From NCBI RefSeq assembly GCF_027595985.1, contig NC_073307.1, positions 12,220,432 through 12,284,431 of the forward strand: a stretch of 64,000 bases of DNA. Reading direction: 5' to 3'. Shown one piece after another: positions 44,821 through 55,160 of this stretch (position 1 is the stretch's first letter; each line of letters begins with the position of its first letter). The DNA comes from Sorex araneus. Its lineage: Eukaryota > Chordata > Mammalia > Eulipotyphla > Soricidae. The notes beneath the pieces are model-generated. The model did not search any database. It was not told where the DNA came from and saw only the letters and a program-made list of their open reading frames with translations. The position numbers and the translations under genes were made by a program.

Positions 44821-46062
44821 TTTTTTTAATTTTTAAAACCTATTTATTTTTATTTATTTTTAAATTTTACTGAATTACCATGAGATAGTTACAAGCTTTC
44901 ATATTTGGGTTACAATCACAAAATGATCAAACACCCATCCCTCCACCAGTGCACATTCCCCACCACCAATATCACCAATATACCCTCTCTTTCCCACCCT
45001 CCCCTGCCTCCATGGCAGACAATATTCTTCATACTCTTTCTCTACTTTTGGGGCATCATGGCTTGCAACACAGATACTGAGAGGCCATCATGTTTGGTCC
45101 ATTATGTACTTTCATCACACATCTCCCATCCTGACTGATTGATTCCTCCAGCCATCATTTTCTCAGTGATCCCTTCTCTATTCCATCTGCCTTCTTCCCT
45201 CTGCTCATGAAGCAGGCTTCCAGCTATGGGGCAATCCTCCTGGCCCTTGTATCTACTGTCCTTGGGTGTCAGCCTCATTTATGTCATTCTATACTCCACA
45301 AATGAGTGCAGTCCTTCTCTGTCAGTCCCTCTCTTTCTGACTAATTTCACTTAGCATGATACTCTCCATGTATATCCATCTATAAGCAAATTTCATAACT
45401 TCATCTCTCCTAACAGCTGCATAGTATTCCATTGTGTAGATGAACCAAAGTTTCTTTAACCAGTCATCTGTTCTAGGGCACTTGGGTTGTTTCCAGATTT
45501 TGGCTATTGTGAGCAGTGGTGCAGTGAACATATAGGTACAGATGTCATTTCTACTGTGCTTTTTTGCATCCTTCTTATTCCCAGAAGTGGTACTGCAGGG
45601 TCATATGAAAGCTCAATTTCTAGTTTTTGAAGGACTGTCCATATTGTTTTCCAGAAATACTGGACCAGTTGGCATTCCCACCAACAGTGAAAGAGCATCC
45701 CTTTTCCCCCACATCCATGCCAGCACGAGCTGCTTCTTTTCTTTGGAATGTGTGCCAGTCTCTGTGGTGTGAGATGGTATCTCATTGTTGTTTTGATTTG
45801 TATCTCCCTGATGACTAGCGATGTGGAACATTTTTAATGAACTTTTGGCCATTTGTATTTCTTTTTTGAGGAAACTTCTGTTCATTTCTTCTCTCCATTT
45901 TTTTCATGAGGTTGGAGGTTTTTTCTTGTACAATTCTACTAGTGTCTTCTATATCTTGGATATTAATCCCTTATCAGAGGGTATTGGATAAATATTCTTT
46001 CCCATTCTGTGGGCTTTCTGCATTTTGGTCACTTTTTCTTTTGAAGTGCAGAAGCTAATCTT
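44821..46062 (-). pseudogene. L1 3' half: ORF2 C-terminus and 3' UTR (minus strand)
   Basis: L1 ORF2 encodes endonuclease and reverse transcriptase. This part holds the C-terminal end. Minus-strand translation gives [43 protein letters not shown] and YTMEYYAAVRRDEV, all L1 hallmarks, spread over at least two frames (45322-45531, 45504-45785, 45613-45885). The 3' UTR runs down to 44821 with a T-rich (A-rich on the minus strand) end. Its 5' partner is the inverted block 46063-47387. Confidence 0.95.
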
Positions 46063-47387
46063 AGTTTGGAAGTCAATCAACATAATAATCATATCAATAA
46101 AAGAAATAATTAAAAACTATATAATCATATCAATAGATGCAGAGAAAGCATTTGACAAGATCCAGCATCTGTTTATGATGAAAACTCTCAGCAAAATGGG
46201 CATCTAAGGAACTTTCCTTAATACAGTCAAAGCCATCTACCACAAGCCCATGGCAAGTATCATTCTCAATGGGGGAAAACTAAAAGCCTTTCCTCTAAGA
46301 TGGAGCACAAGACAAGGTTGCACGCTTTCGCCACTCTTATTCAATATAGTACTGGAAGTCCTGGCCATAGCAGTTAGACAAGAAAAAGATACTGAGGGCA
46401 TACAGATAGGAAAGGGAGAGGTCAAACTATCACTATTTGCAGATGATATGATACTATACTTAGAAAACCCTAAAGACTCTACAGAAAAGCTCCTAGAAAC
46501 AATAGGTCGAGGTAGTAAAGTGGCAGGCTACAAAATCAACACCCCAAAGTCCATGGCTTTCTTATATACAAATAATGAAAGAGAAGAAAGAGACATTTAA
46601 AAAAGCAATCCCATTCACAATAGTACCTCAGAAAATCAAGTACCTTGGAATCAGCTTAACCAAAGAGGTGAAAGACCTATACAAGGAAAATTACAAAACA
46701 CTACTTCAAGAAATAAAAGAGGATACTAGAAAATGGAGACATCCCCTGCTCATGGATAGGGAGAATCAACATTATCAAAATGGCAATATTGCCCAAAGCA
46801 CTATACAAACTTAATGCTGTCCCTATCAGGAAACCCATGACATTTTTCAAAGAAATAGACAAAACACTCCTGAAATTCATATGGAGTGACCATATGAATT
46901 CAATAACCCCCCACAAATAGCTAAAGCAATCCTTGGGAAAAAGAAATCCTTGGGTGGAATCTTCCCCAACTTCAAACTCTACTACAAAGCAGTAGTAATT
47001 AAAACAGCTAAAAACAGACCTGCAGACCAATGGAACAGAGTTGAATATCCTGTCACAGACCCCCAAATATATGACCACTTAATCTTTGACAAAGGAGCAA
47101 GAAATAGGAAGTGGAACAAGGAAAGCCTCTTCAACAAGTGGTGCTGGGAAAACTGGATAGCTACCTGCAAAAAAAATGAATTCTGACCTCTGTCTAATGC
47201 CAGGCACAAATGTCAGATCAAAGTGGATTAGAGACCTCAATATCAGACATGAATCTATAAGGCAGATAGAGGAAAATGTAGGTAGAATTCTGCATGACAT
47301 TGAAGCTCAAAGCATCTTTAAGGATGAAACAGCACTGACCATGCAAGTGGAAGCAAACATAAACAAATGGGACTACATCAAAGCCAA
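46063..47387 (+). pseudogene. L1 ORF2 reverse-transcriptase block, inverted relative to its own 3' end
   Basis: Plus-strand ORF2 from the start of the RT palm ([11 protein letters not shown], about 46134) through [17 protein letters not shown], the catalytic [13 protein letters not shown] (about 46435-46473), [32 protein letters not shown] and [11 protein letters not shown] to WDYIKA at about 47385. Frameshifts and stops occur near 46600, 46915 and 47185. The last codons continue almost exactly where the minus-strand half begins, as expected from twin priming. Candidate short TSD ccaactt at 44812-44818 and 47384-47390. Confidence 0.9.
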
Positions 47388-47627
47388 CTTCTTATACTTT
47401 GATATCACCCTTTCTTATTTTCCTGCTACTGTTAAACTTTTGGGTGTTCACCACAATAAGGACTAACATGTATTACTATATCAAGTGTTGTGGTAACCAC
47501 ATCTGATGCAGCAACCCTATCACATTGGTACTACAATGCTGATATTGTCCTTTATTTTAGAGTTGTGCCACAGATACTCAAACTCATGATAAATGACTGT
47601 CTGGACTCTGTGATCAAACTTATGAAC
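47388..47627. other. Spacer
   Basis: Unique-looking. Nothing recognised. Confidence 0.4.
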
Positions 47628-47668
47628 TGTGTGTGTGTGCTTGTGTGTGTGTAATATACACACACACA

Positions 47669-47724
<56 letters not shown>

Positions 47725-47728
47725 CAGG
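47628..47728. repeat. TG/CA palindrome followed by (CA)n
   Basis: Perfect inverted repeat: arm 47628-47653 (TG-rich with a gct interruption), 3-nt spacer, arm 47657-47682, including the matching agc interruption. The CA tract continues to about 47713 and ends tatatatata. Confidence 0.95.
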
Positions 47729-47729
47729 C

Positions 47730-47835
47730 AGGGAAAGGAATACTTGGTAGTGCTGGAGTGAGGCATGCAGTGTCATGGATCAAACCCTTGCTAGGCCTGT
47801 ACTCTAACATGTGAGCAGTGTCCTGTTAACTAGAC
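47730..47835 (-). mobile_element. Old SINE, minus strand
   Basis: ggtagtgctggagtgaggca, atggatcaaacccttgctag, tgtactctaacatgtgagca: the promoter half of a diverged copy. Confidence 0.5.
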
Positions 47836-48023
47836 CTAAGTTGGTGGGGGAGGCTGTTCCTGGCAGTGCTGGGAATCCAGGCATCAGTCCTGGCTCTCCT
47901 TCGTGAGCTGTGCAAGCGTGGGGATGCTTGGGACAGAGGATGTGCTGCTCCAAGAATGCAGTTCCCTGGGCCCATTAGGACCCTGCCTACAGTGTCTGTT
48001 GACTAGATATATATTCTTTTTAC

Positions 48024-48187
48024 CTTTTTTTTTCTTTTTGGGTCCACACCCGGCAATGCTCAGGGGTCACTCTTGGCTCATGCACTCAGGAATTACTCCT
48101 GGCGGCACTCGGGGATGCTGGGAATTGAACCCGGGTCAGCAGCGTGCAAGGCAAATGCCCTACCCGCTGTGCTATCACTCCAGTCCT
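48024..48187 (-). mobile_element. A-tailed SINE, minus strand
   Basis: T-run, 'gggtccacacccggcaatgc', 'ctcaggaattactcctggcg', a small deletion before gggatgctgggaattgaa, head ctatcactccagtcc. Weak TSD tatattctttt / tatattctcta. Confidence 0.9.
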
Positions 48188-48257
48188 ATATTCTCTATTT
48201 AAAACCTCCATATTTTCTTTCACGCATTCTTTATATTGCATTAGGTACTGCTAAATA

Positions 48258-48376
48258 TGCATGTAAAGGCAGGGGTAGGTTTTCTTATAGATAGGAAAAC
48301 AAAGAAAATGCTTCTGTAGACCATAGGAAAAATACAGCCTGGCTAGTCTTGTGAAAGGAAATGTGACAAATTTCTG
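48258..48376. repeat. Left arm of a 120-bp inverted repeat
   Basis: Pairs with 49279-49405. Shared words include taggttttcttata, aacaaagaaaatgcttctgt, aaaaatacagcctggctagt and gaaaggaaatgtgacaaat. It is not part of a SINE or L1 that I recognise. Confidence 0.9.
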
Positions 48377-49044
48377 GATAAATGCTGGATTATGTAAGCA
48401 GAGGAAGAAAAAGTGATTTGCGGGTTTTCTTTGGCAACCTGCTTCTTAATATTCCTGTATATGAAACGTTCTTTCTTTCCAAGTTCCTAACCTGATTAGG
48501 TTTGTTTGCATCTGAGCTTGAATTGCTGGAGCTTGGCTCAATTTATTTCCTTTCCTCCCTGGTTTACCACAGACTTCATTGGCGCGCCTAGAAGGAAATG
48601 CTTAAGTAAAAGAAATAAGTTTGCAGAGGAGTACAGGTAAAGCAGGAGACTTGCCTATAAATGGGTGATTTACATGGAGTTGGTTGGGGCTGTCATTTTT
48701 GGCAATGAAGGTGGTAAGCGTGTTTGTGTGTGTGTGAATCCTGGGCCAGGAAAGGAAGGGGAGCTCAGAGCATGCTGCCATTTGTTTATGTTGAGCATTT
48801 TAATAACTGCAGTATTTGTACAGCTGAAGGGAAGAAAAGCACCCTGAAAATAAACACCAGGAGGAACTCTAGGAGTTTACAAACCAGAAAAACACATACT
48901 GGGAAAAGAGTCATAAATGTTCGAAGTAAAAAGTTCTTGGCCCCAAGTGTGTGGGGGGTACTAATTTCTGAAGGGAGTCAATATGAAATACATTGAAATA
49001 AGATTCTGATCATTTTTAACTCTGCTTTTTGTTCGTCGTCAAGA
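48377..49044. other. Spacer inside the inverted repeat
   Basis: Unique-looking, with a short TG tract near 48724-48737. No exon recognised. Confidence 0.4.
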
Positions 49045-49210
49045 AGGTATGGGGCCAAGGACCTCGGACAGAGGCTAAGGCTCTTGCCTTGCATCCTGCG
49101 GACCCCGTTTACATCCTCAGCATTGCCTGGTCACATACCCCTCCCCCTCGCTGCAGAGATGAGAATAGCCCCAAGCACTGCTGAACGTGATCCAACACAC
49201 ACTTCCTCCA
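49045..49210 (+). mobile_element. Old SINE
   Basis: atggggccaaggacctcgga head, ggctcttgccttgcatcctg, a decayed B box, body tagccccaagcactgctgaa. Confidence 0.65.
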
Positions 49211-49278
49211 AAAATCAAACTATTAATATGTAAATCTTTCAGAAACTAGAAAAGTATTGATTTCTGCACCTGTTTCAG

Positions 49279-49405
49279 AAATATATATTTGTCACATTTC
49301 CTTTCAGAAGACTAGCCAGGCTGTATTTTTCCATGGTCTATCTACAGAAGCATTTTCTTTGTTTTTTTACCTATAAGAAAACCTATCCCTGCATTTATAC
49401 ACATA
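49279..49405. repeat. Right arm of a 120-bp inverted repeat
   Basis: Reverse complement of 48258-48376 with a few small indels (a tatata insertion near 49281-49288 and a 3- to 4-base difference near the atctaca site). Confidence 0.9.
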
Positions 49406-49439
49406 GATTTATATACAGATTTTTTAACTCCCATTTCTA

Positions 49440-49612
49440 AGGGCCGAGGAGATAAGGCAACAGGTAAGGTGTTTGCCTTGCATGTGGCCAACCCGGTTTC
49501 AATTCCTGGCAAATGATCCCCCCAGTGCCCACCAGGAGTGATTCCTGAGCACAGAGCCTCAAGTAAGCCCTGAGCATCACCAGGGGAGGCCCCAGAACAA
49601 AAATAAATAAAA
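49440..49612 (+). mobile_element. Old SINE
   Basis: agggccgaggagataaggca head, tgtttgccttgcatgtggcc, B box ggtttcaattcctggcaa, body gagtgattcctgagcacaga, A-rich tail (aaaaataaataaaa). Confidence 0.8.
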
Positions 49613-49671
49613 TATCATCTTCATAATTTATGAGTGTGCTGTGGTATGAATTTTTGTGGTTTGGTTTGGTT

Positions 49672-49820
49672 TTGTTTGGGGACCACACGCGACGGTGCTC
49701 AAGGCTCACTCAAGGATAACTCCTGGCAGGCTCAGAGAACCATAAGGGGTGCTGGGGACGGAACCTGGGTCAGTCGCATGCAAGGCAAATACTATACCCT
49801 CAGTACTATCACTCCTCCCC
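49672..49820 (-). mobile_element. Old SINE, minus strand
   Basis: ggaccacacgcgacggtgct, aactcctggcaggctcagag, gacggaacctgggtcagtcg, ctatcactcctcccc. It converges with the copy at 49440-49612, leaving a 60-bp gap. Confidence 0.8.
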
Positions 49821-50262
49821 CATGGAGTAGTGGGAGTTTACTTAATCTGTTTTATGCATCATCCTCCTTATCTGTGAAACAGAGGCAACAGCCAGCAAAA
49901 AGGAACTAAACAGCCCCTCAGTTTCCCTGTTGGTTCCCTTAGTCATTTCCTGCAAGGAGACCAGTTATCAACTCCACAGTCTTGCATCATTTCGCCTTGG
50001 CTGGAGGATGATCTCCGGAGCATGGCTCCTTCTGCCCTGGTTATTAGCTGTTAAGGAGGCCAGTTGTCAGCCGGATAAAGGGAAATAGCAACCATGAAGG
50101 ACATGACATGTCCCTTATCCATCAAGGAGAAGGCCTGGGGAATTTTGCACACACTCAAGCCCAGACTTCTCTCGTCAGCCTCACCAGAGTTTTAAACAGA
50201 TCCCCTCTCCCGGAGTGAGCACCATGTCTGAGGCCGTGAGGACCAGTCAGGGACTGATCCTT
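49821..50262. other. Anonymous DNA
   Basis: No feature recognised. Confidence 0.4.
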
Positions 50263-50350
50263 GGGCTGGAGAGAAGGCTCGAAGCCTGGAGTGCCTGCTT
50301 CGCCATCCACCCCTGGGTCAAAACTGCCCAGTGAGTGCTAACAGGAGTGC
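50263..50350 (+). mobile_element. SINE fragment
   Basis: ttgggctggagagaaggctc head, cgccatccacccctgggtca, then agtgagtgctaacaggagtg. Middle deleted. Confidence 0.5.
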
Positions 50351-51106
50351 GTGTCCCCAACATTCACCCCTAAGAACCCCGATCTTTCTAGAAGCATCAC
50401 TCCACACCCGCTTGGTAACTGCCCTTCCTTGGAATTTATGAGCATCAACCCAGAACCAACCCTTCAACCTGAGAACATGCGTCCGCCCACCTAGCAGACA
50501 GGTAGGACCCCACCCAGGCCCTGTGCCTCCTGGCTCCTGCTCTGATCTCTGACTTCCCACAGCCACTGAACAGACACTGAAACTGGGGCCTGGAGAACCA
50601 CAGAATTGACACACAAGTGCTCAGTCAGAGAAGGACCACGTGATCCTTGTATATCGCTTGGCTGAAGGGCCCTTGTCTGCCATGGCCAAATCAGGCTGCC
50701 TTCGTGACATGTGTGGGTATGAGGTAGTATGCTGGCAGTTAAATTCACTTTATCTAGTACTTTTCCCTTTTTTCATGGATGGTGAAAGGGTCGGCAATGC
50801 CCCGGGAATGGCCCCAACCATTAAAATCCTTTTTGGTTACAGGATTGTTGTAAAGGTTCTGCCAAAAACATCATCCTGTCCACTTCCCAACGCACCACGT
50901 TTGAGTAAGAGAATGGATTGGCCTAGAAGAAAAGCCCCTGGCCTTTGTCTTTGACAGCAGTTCATTAAAAACACTTAGAGCCTTTGGGGGAAGAATGAAG
51001 AACGGTCCTGCTTAAATTGGAGTCCGCAGATGCTTTGAGGGCAGGTAGGGTCAGCAGGACAGAGGAGGACATGAACGCTGAAGTCAGGAGTGGCTCTTTC
51101 TAGAGG

Positions 51107-51108
<2 letters not shown>
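50351..51108. other. Anonymous DNA
   Basis: Frames at 50318-50614 (minus) and 50640-50954 (plus) are not recognised. Confidence 0.4.

Positions 51109-51157
<49 letters not shown>
51109..51157. repeat. (GT)n microsatellite
   Basis: Pure GT tract of about 24 units. Confidence 0.98.
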
Positions 51158-51161
<4 letters not shown>

Positions 51162-51829
51162 GTGGTGGGAATGGGCTGTCCTGAACTCATTCATGGATGG
51201 GAGACAGGGATGAGGGGAGCACTGCAGAGAGAGTAAGGAGAAATCACAGATTGACGATTGATAGAATGTTTTATCTCGATCCAGATCGGGAACCCAGGAA
51301 CTAAAAATCTATTTACTGTATCTCTATTTAAATGTTCAGGTGGCTGACAGGGAGGCCATCCGGAAATGACTCAGAATAAACCATGAAGTTTAAGTTTAAA
51401 TGTAACCGCAACCACATGGATCACTAGTATACTCTGTTAGTACACTAGCAGAGAACTTCAATGCCCATGAAACGTTCTCTCTTTTCAAAACTCAAAAAAT
51501 ACCTCAGAAACCAGAAAGCGACCAGAAAGCGGCCAGAGGGATGTGTATAAGGGACCCGAAGAGGCAAGGCAAAGGCAATTTTAAGTCTCCTTGAAACATA
51601 AGCAAAAGGAGTTATCATGTTCCTTAGGAACATTTGAGAGCTTTGAAAAACATCTCATTTCATTTTGGAAATTAAAATGAACGATTACTGCCCGCGGAGG
51701 ATGTTGCCTCCCATGAAGCTGTGTAGAACTGAACACAACACGAAACTGTCACAGTGACAGAAGGGGAAGACCGGGAGTTCTAGAGACACGCGTGTGCGTG
51801 TGTATGGCTATGTGCCCGCTATTCCCCCT
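51158..51829. other. Anonymous DNA
   Basis: No feature recognised apart from a short TG-rich stretch near 51788-51806. Confidence 0.4.
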
Positions 51830-52290
51830 CCCCTTTTGTGGCTGTTTGGGTAGCCGGGGGTCACACATGCTTTCAGTACTGGTCGTGCGGCTTGCCCTGG
51901 GTTGCACCAGGGCTACGCTTGCTATGGGTTTCACTTGCAGGCTCATGCACATTCTGTTTGTGGTGCTGGCTGGGGGTTGCTGTGGCAATCACACACCAGT
52001 TTATTGGGACTGATACTCCTGGTTCTGGAGCTCATTTCTGTTCTGTTGCTTTGTTCGCTGGGGTGGCACCCTTGCGCTGCTGTGTTCACACACAACAGGT
52101 TGGGTGCTGCAGATTGTTCGCTGTTGCATCCTTGGAGTGTCCAATAGTAGAGCTGAGGGCAACCTTCCCACCCTGGCACTGACCTCCCATGGGCTGGGAC
52201 GGCTTCCGGAGTCATTCTTAGCAGTGCCCAGGAGACCAGAAGGTGCCAGGAATTGAACTCGAGTCTCCCACTTGCAGAGCTTAACCCATC
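51830..52290 (-). mobile_element. Long SINE-like composite, minus strand
   Basis: Left end resembles a SINE tail side (gccgggggtcacacatgctt). The right end is a SINE promoter half (cagtgcccaggagaccagaa, ggaattgaactcgagtctcc). About 300 bp of other sequence lies between. It may be a SINE carrying an insertion, or two fragments flanking unique DNA. Confidence 0.45.
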
Positions 52291-52317
52291 TTGACTTATG
52301 TAATCTTCATTTTATTT

Positions 52318-52492
52318 ATATTCATTTTTGAGGTTTGGGGGCCACAACCGGCAATGATTAGGGTTTACTCCTGGGTCTGTGCTCAGGGGTCACTCCTGGT
52401 GGAACTTGGGGAACCTTATTTGGTGCTGGAGGATCAAACTGGAATTGCTACACGCAAGGCAAGTGCCTTAACCCCTGTACTATCTCTCCCAC
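52318..52492 (-). mobile_element. Old SINE, minus strand
   Basis: gggggccacaaccggcaatg, ctgtgctcaggggtcactcc, ggatcaaactggaattgcta, ctgtactatctctcccacc. Confidence 0.8.
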
Positions 52493-53544
52493 CTGTAATC
52501 TCCATTTTAAGGATAAGAAAAGGCAGCCGTGGCTGGGACTCAGTGAGACCATATGTCTTGTACATTTGGTCCCTGGTCACTGCACGTTTTTTTTTAAATT
52601 TCAAACTAAAATAAAATTTCAAAATAAAATTAAATAGAGAAAAGTAAAGCAATTGAGAGAATTGACTAATAGTACATATCTTAGATGCAGTAGCCTGAAC
52701 AAATAAGAACAAATAAGGGATTTTGAGAGGAAATTTATTTCATTAACTTTGGCTAAAATGACTTCTTGTTGACACCTAGTTGATAGCTTCAGAGCATTCA
52801 TTTGCTTGAAATAATTGTCACAGGTCAGCTTAGATCAACCACCTACTAGCTTGAATTGTCACTCTCATGATCAGGCACCAACATGTATAATCCATTTTAA
52901 TCTCATTCAAACCAAACTTCTCCCATAATGCCCATTATTCTCTTACACTCAAATGACGAATCATTTACTAACATCCTGGTTTTCCCCCAAGCATTTGATA
53001 TAACAGAAGAATTGAAAATCCATTCCAAACCTCGAATGCATTCCACTACTAATTTCCAACCCACGCATTTCAGTCATTGAATGTTGATTCATTCCACCTA
53101 TGAATAATGACTGTTCAACATTTACGGGCATAATTATTGCTGCTGAAGATATAGACAAAGCCCAAACCATTTGAAGTTTTGTAGAAAATAAAAACATCAT
53201 ATATAAATGATAAAGTTAGGGTGATCAATAGAATAATTTTGACATGTTCTTGTGGCGAAAAACAAAAAATAGTGGAGATGTCACCCTGTAACCATTTTTT
53301 CCTTCTGTCAGTAATTAAGCCTCTGTATTTTAACAGGACATATGGTCACAAAGATATTATTTAATTTCCTTCCCTCTCTTGAGCTTCATTTGACTCTGCA
53401 TCCCAACACCTGCGATGTCAGCAAAAGAAGTCTAGGCAAAATCAGGACCTGATCTGAAGGAATGACTGTTCATTCACAGTTGACTGAAATATGAATGTGC
53501 TGACTAGAGGTGGAGCATCCATGCAGGAGGTGTTTTGTGGAGAA
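52493..53544. other. Anonymous AT-rich DNA
   Basis: No feature recognised. Confidence 0.4.
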
Positions 53545-53690
53545 GGGGATGGTTTGGATCACTCCCGTATCACTCAGGGATGACTCCTGGCAGTGCTCAG
53601 GGACCGTATCTTGTGCGAGAGATGGAACCTAGAACATCGGCAGACAAGGCAAGCTACCTTAACCATGTATTATCTCTTCCCCCCCAACCT
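53545..53690 (-). mobile_element. Old SINE, minus strand
   Basis: tatcactcagggatgactcc, tggcagtgctcagggaccgt, gagatggaacctagaacatc, tgtattatctcttccccc. Confidence 0.75.
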
Positions 53691-53839
53691 TTTATGGATT
53701 TTTAAGATAATGGAGTCAAAGATTAGCAGGTCACTGAGCCCCTGTTGATAATAGAATGACACCCATCCTAGATCATTTACCTCTGGGCCAAGTTTATGCG
53801 TGAGAGGGTAAGTGCACCTCCCTTCCTTCTGGCGATGGT

Positions 53840-53995
53840 GTTATTGTGGTGACTGGGATTTGCTCACATACTTGGCTGTGTTGCTTATGGGGCATAGCCC
53901 AGACTGCATGTGGGCAGCTTCAGGGATCAAACTCACAGCCTCGCGCCTACAAGGCAGGTGATTTCGCCACTGAACCACTTCTTCCCGCCCCTCAC
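53840..53995 (-). mobile_element. Old SINE, minus strand
   Basis: ttcagggatcaaactcacag and tacaaggcaggtgatttcgc, ending in cttcttcccgcccc. Strongly diverged on the tail side. Confidence 0.6.
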
Positions 53996-54154
53996 CCCCA
54001 GATTTTTATCTTTGTAAGATTTCTGATTTGGGGAGTTTCTATCTTTTTTTTTTTCACTTGAATGTTAACTGATACAAAAAATACAGAGGGTAAGGAATGA
54101 TGCTGAGTTAGCAACGAGTTAAAGATGTTACTCGGTCTCTTCTATAGGTTGATT

Positions 54155-54220
54155 TGATTTTTTTTGTTTGAGGTGGGGGGGTGTCACACTTGGTCGTGCT
54201 CAGCCGCTCACGTGGGATGT
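54155..54220 (-). mobile_element. SINE tail-side fragment, minus strand
   Basis: T-run, gaggtgggggggtgtcacac, ttggtcgtgctcag, then the similarity stops. Only the 3' side is present. Confidence 0.5.
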
Positions 54221-54955
54221 TGACTGGGAAAGGGTGTGAGGATAACGGGAAAGATGAGCAGAATCCTAAATATTCTCTAGAAGGAGCCATGTGTGTTGGA
54301 AGAAACCGTGGTCCAGGAAGAGGACATAGTCAAGGGAAAAATCCAGAAAGGGGAACAAACTTCTGAGCTCCAAGAGCAGCAAGGAGTCCCTCAGGGTCCA
54401 ACCTTCCAACCCCCAATCCCATTCTTCTTCCCATCAGCGTCTCCCCGCTCCACATCGCCAGAGATCTACATTATAGACACTGTTCTCTATGAAATCATGA
54501 GCCCATTATGAGCTTAGGCTCCATGATGCTCCCTCGAACATCCATCCCAAAGGACACCCCAACTGTTTAAATATCACCTTTTTTTTTTCTGAACCTAGCA
54601 TAATTTCTCACTCCTTAAGGGATGTCACAACTCCATTGGTCCCTTCTTCTGAGAAACCCCATAGATATTATTGTTCGTCATTTCACTTGAACGGGTAATA
54701 GCCTCTCATTTGGTTCCCATTCATGAAAATGTCCCTGCACACTCCCCTGAAGACATAGCCTCAGAGTGAGTGACGGCCCTCCATGTGGCACCCCTCACTC
54801 TTGGGTGACTCTCTCTCCAATGTGCAGGGGATTCCTGAAAACGTTCTGCAAGTTCATTCACCCACGGCGCAAGCTGGCGACACAATGGAGAGAACGTAAT
54901 CTTGCTTCGTTCCTCCCTTTCGCCAGGAAGATATGAGTAGCTGAAGTATTTGGAG
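54221..54955. other. Anonymous DNA upstream of a candidate promoter
   Basis: No repeat recognised. The frames at 54181-54511 are unknown. Confidence 0.4.
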
Positions 54956-54956
54956 C

Positions 54957-54964
54957 TATATATA
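54957..54964 (+). promoter_or_regulatory. Candidate TATA box
   Basis: tatatata in the context gagctatatatagtctg, in a non-repetitive segment of moderate GC. If used, transcription would start about 25-30 bp downstream, near 54990. An AP-1-like tgagtcag lies at about 55019-55026. Confidence 0.35.
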
Positions 54965-54989
54965 GTCTGTTGATGTCAGCTGGATGCCA

Positions 54990-55158
54990 GTCTCTTCAGA
55001 AAGGCTCAATCCCCAGTTTGAGTCAGAGCTAGGGACCATGCCGTCCCAGGCTCAGGGATAAGAACCATCCAGCACAAGTGCCATCCCAACCCCATCTTCA
55101 GTCCTTCTGCCACAAATCGGGACGCCTCCCTGCTGCAAAGCACAGCTCAGAGACAAAG
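54990..55158 (+). other. Candidate non-coding first exon
   Basis: Segment from the expected start below the TATA box to agacaaag|gtgagt, a full consensus 5' splice site (GT at 55159-55160). It holds no long reading frame; the ATG at about 55037 gives only seven codons. No repeat is recognised here. A possible downstream acceptor (ttgttttgaacag) ends at 55716. The gene is unknown and the exon is inferred from signals only. Confidence 0.3.
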
Positions 55159-55160
55159 GT

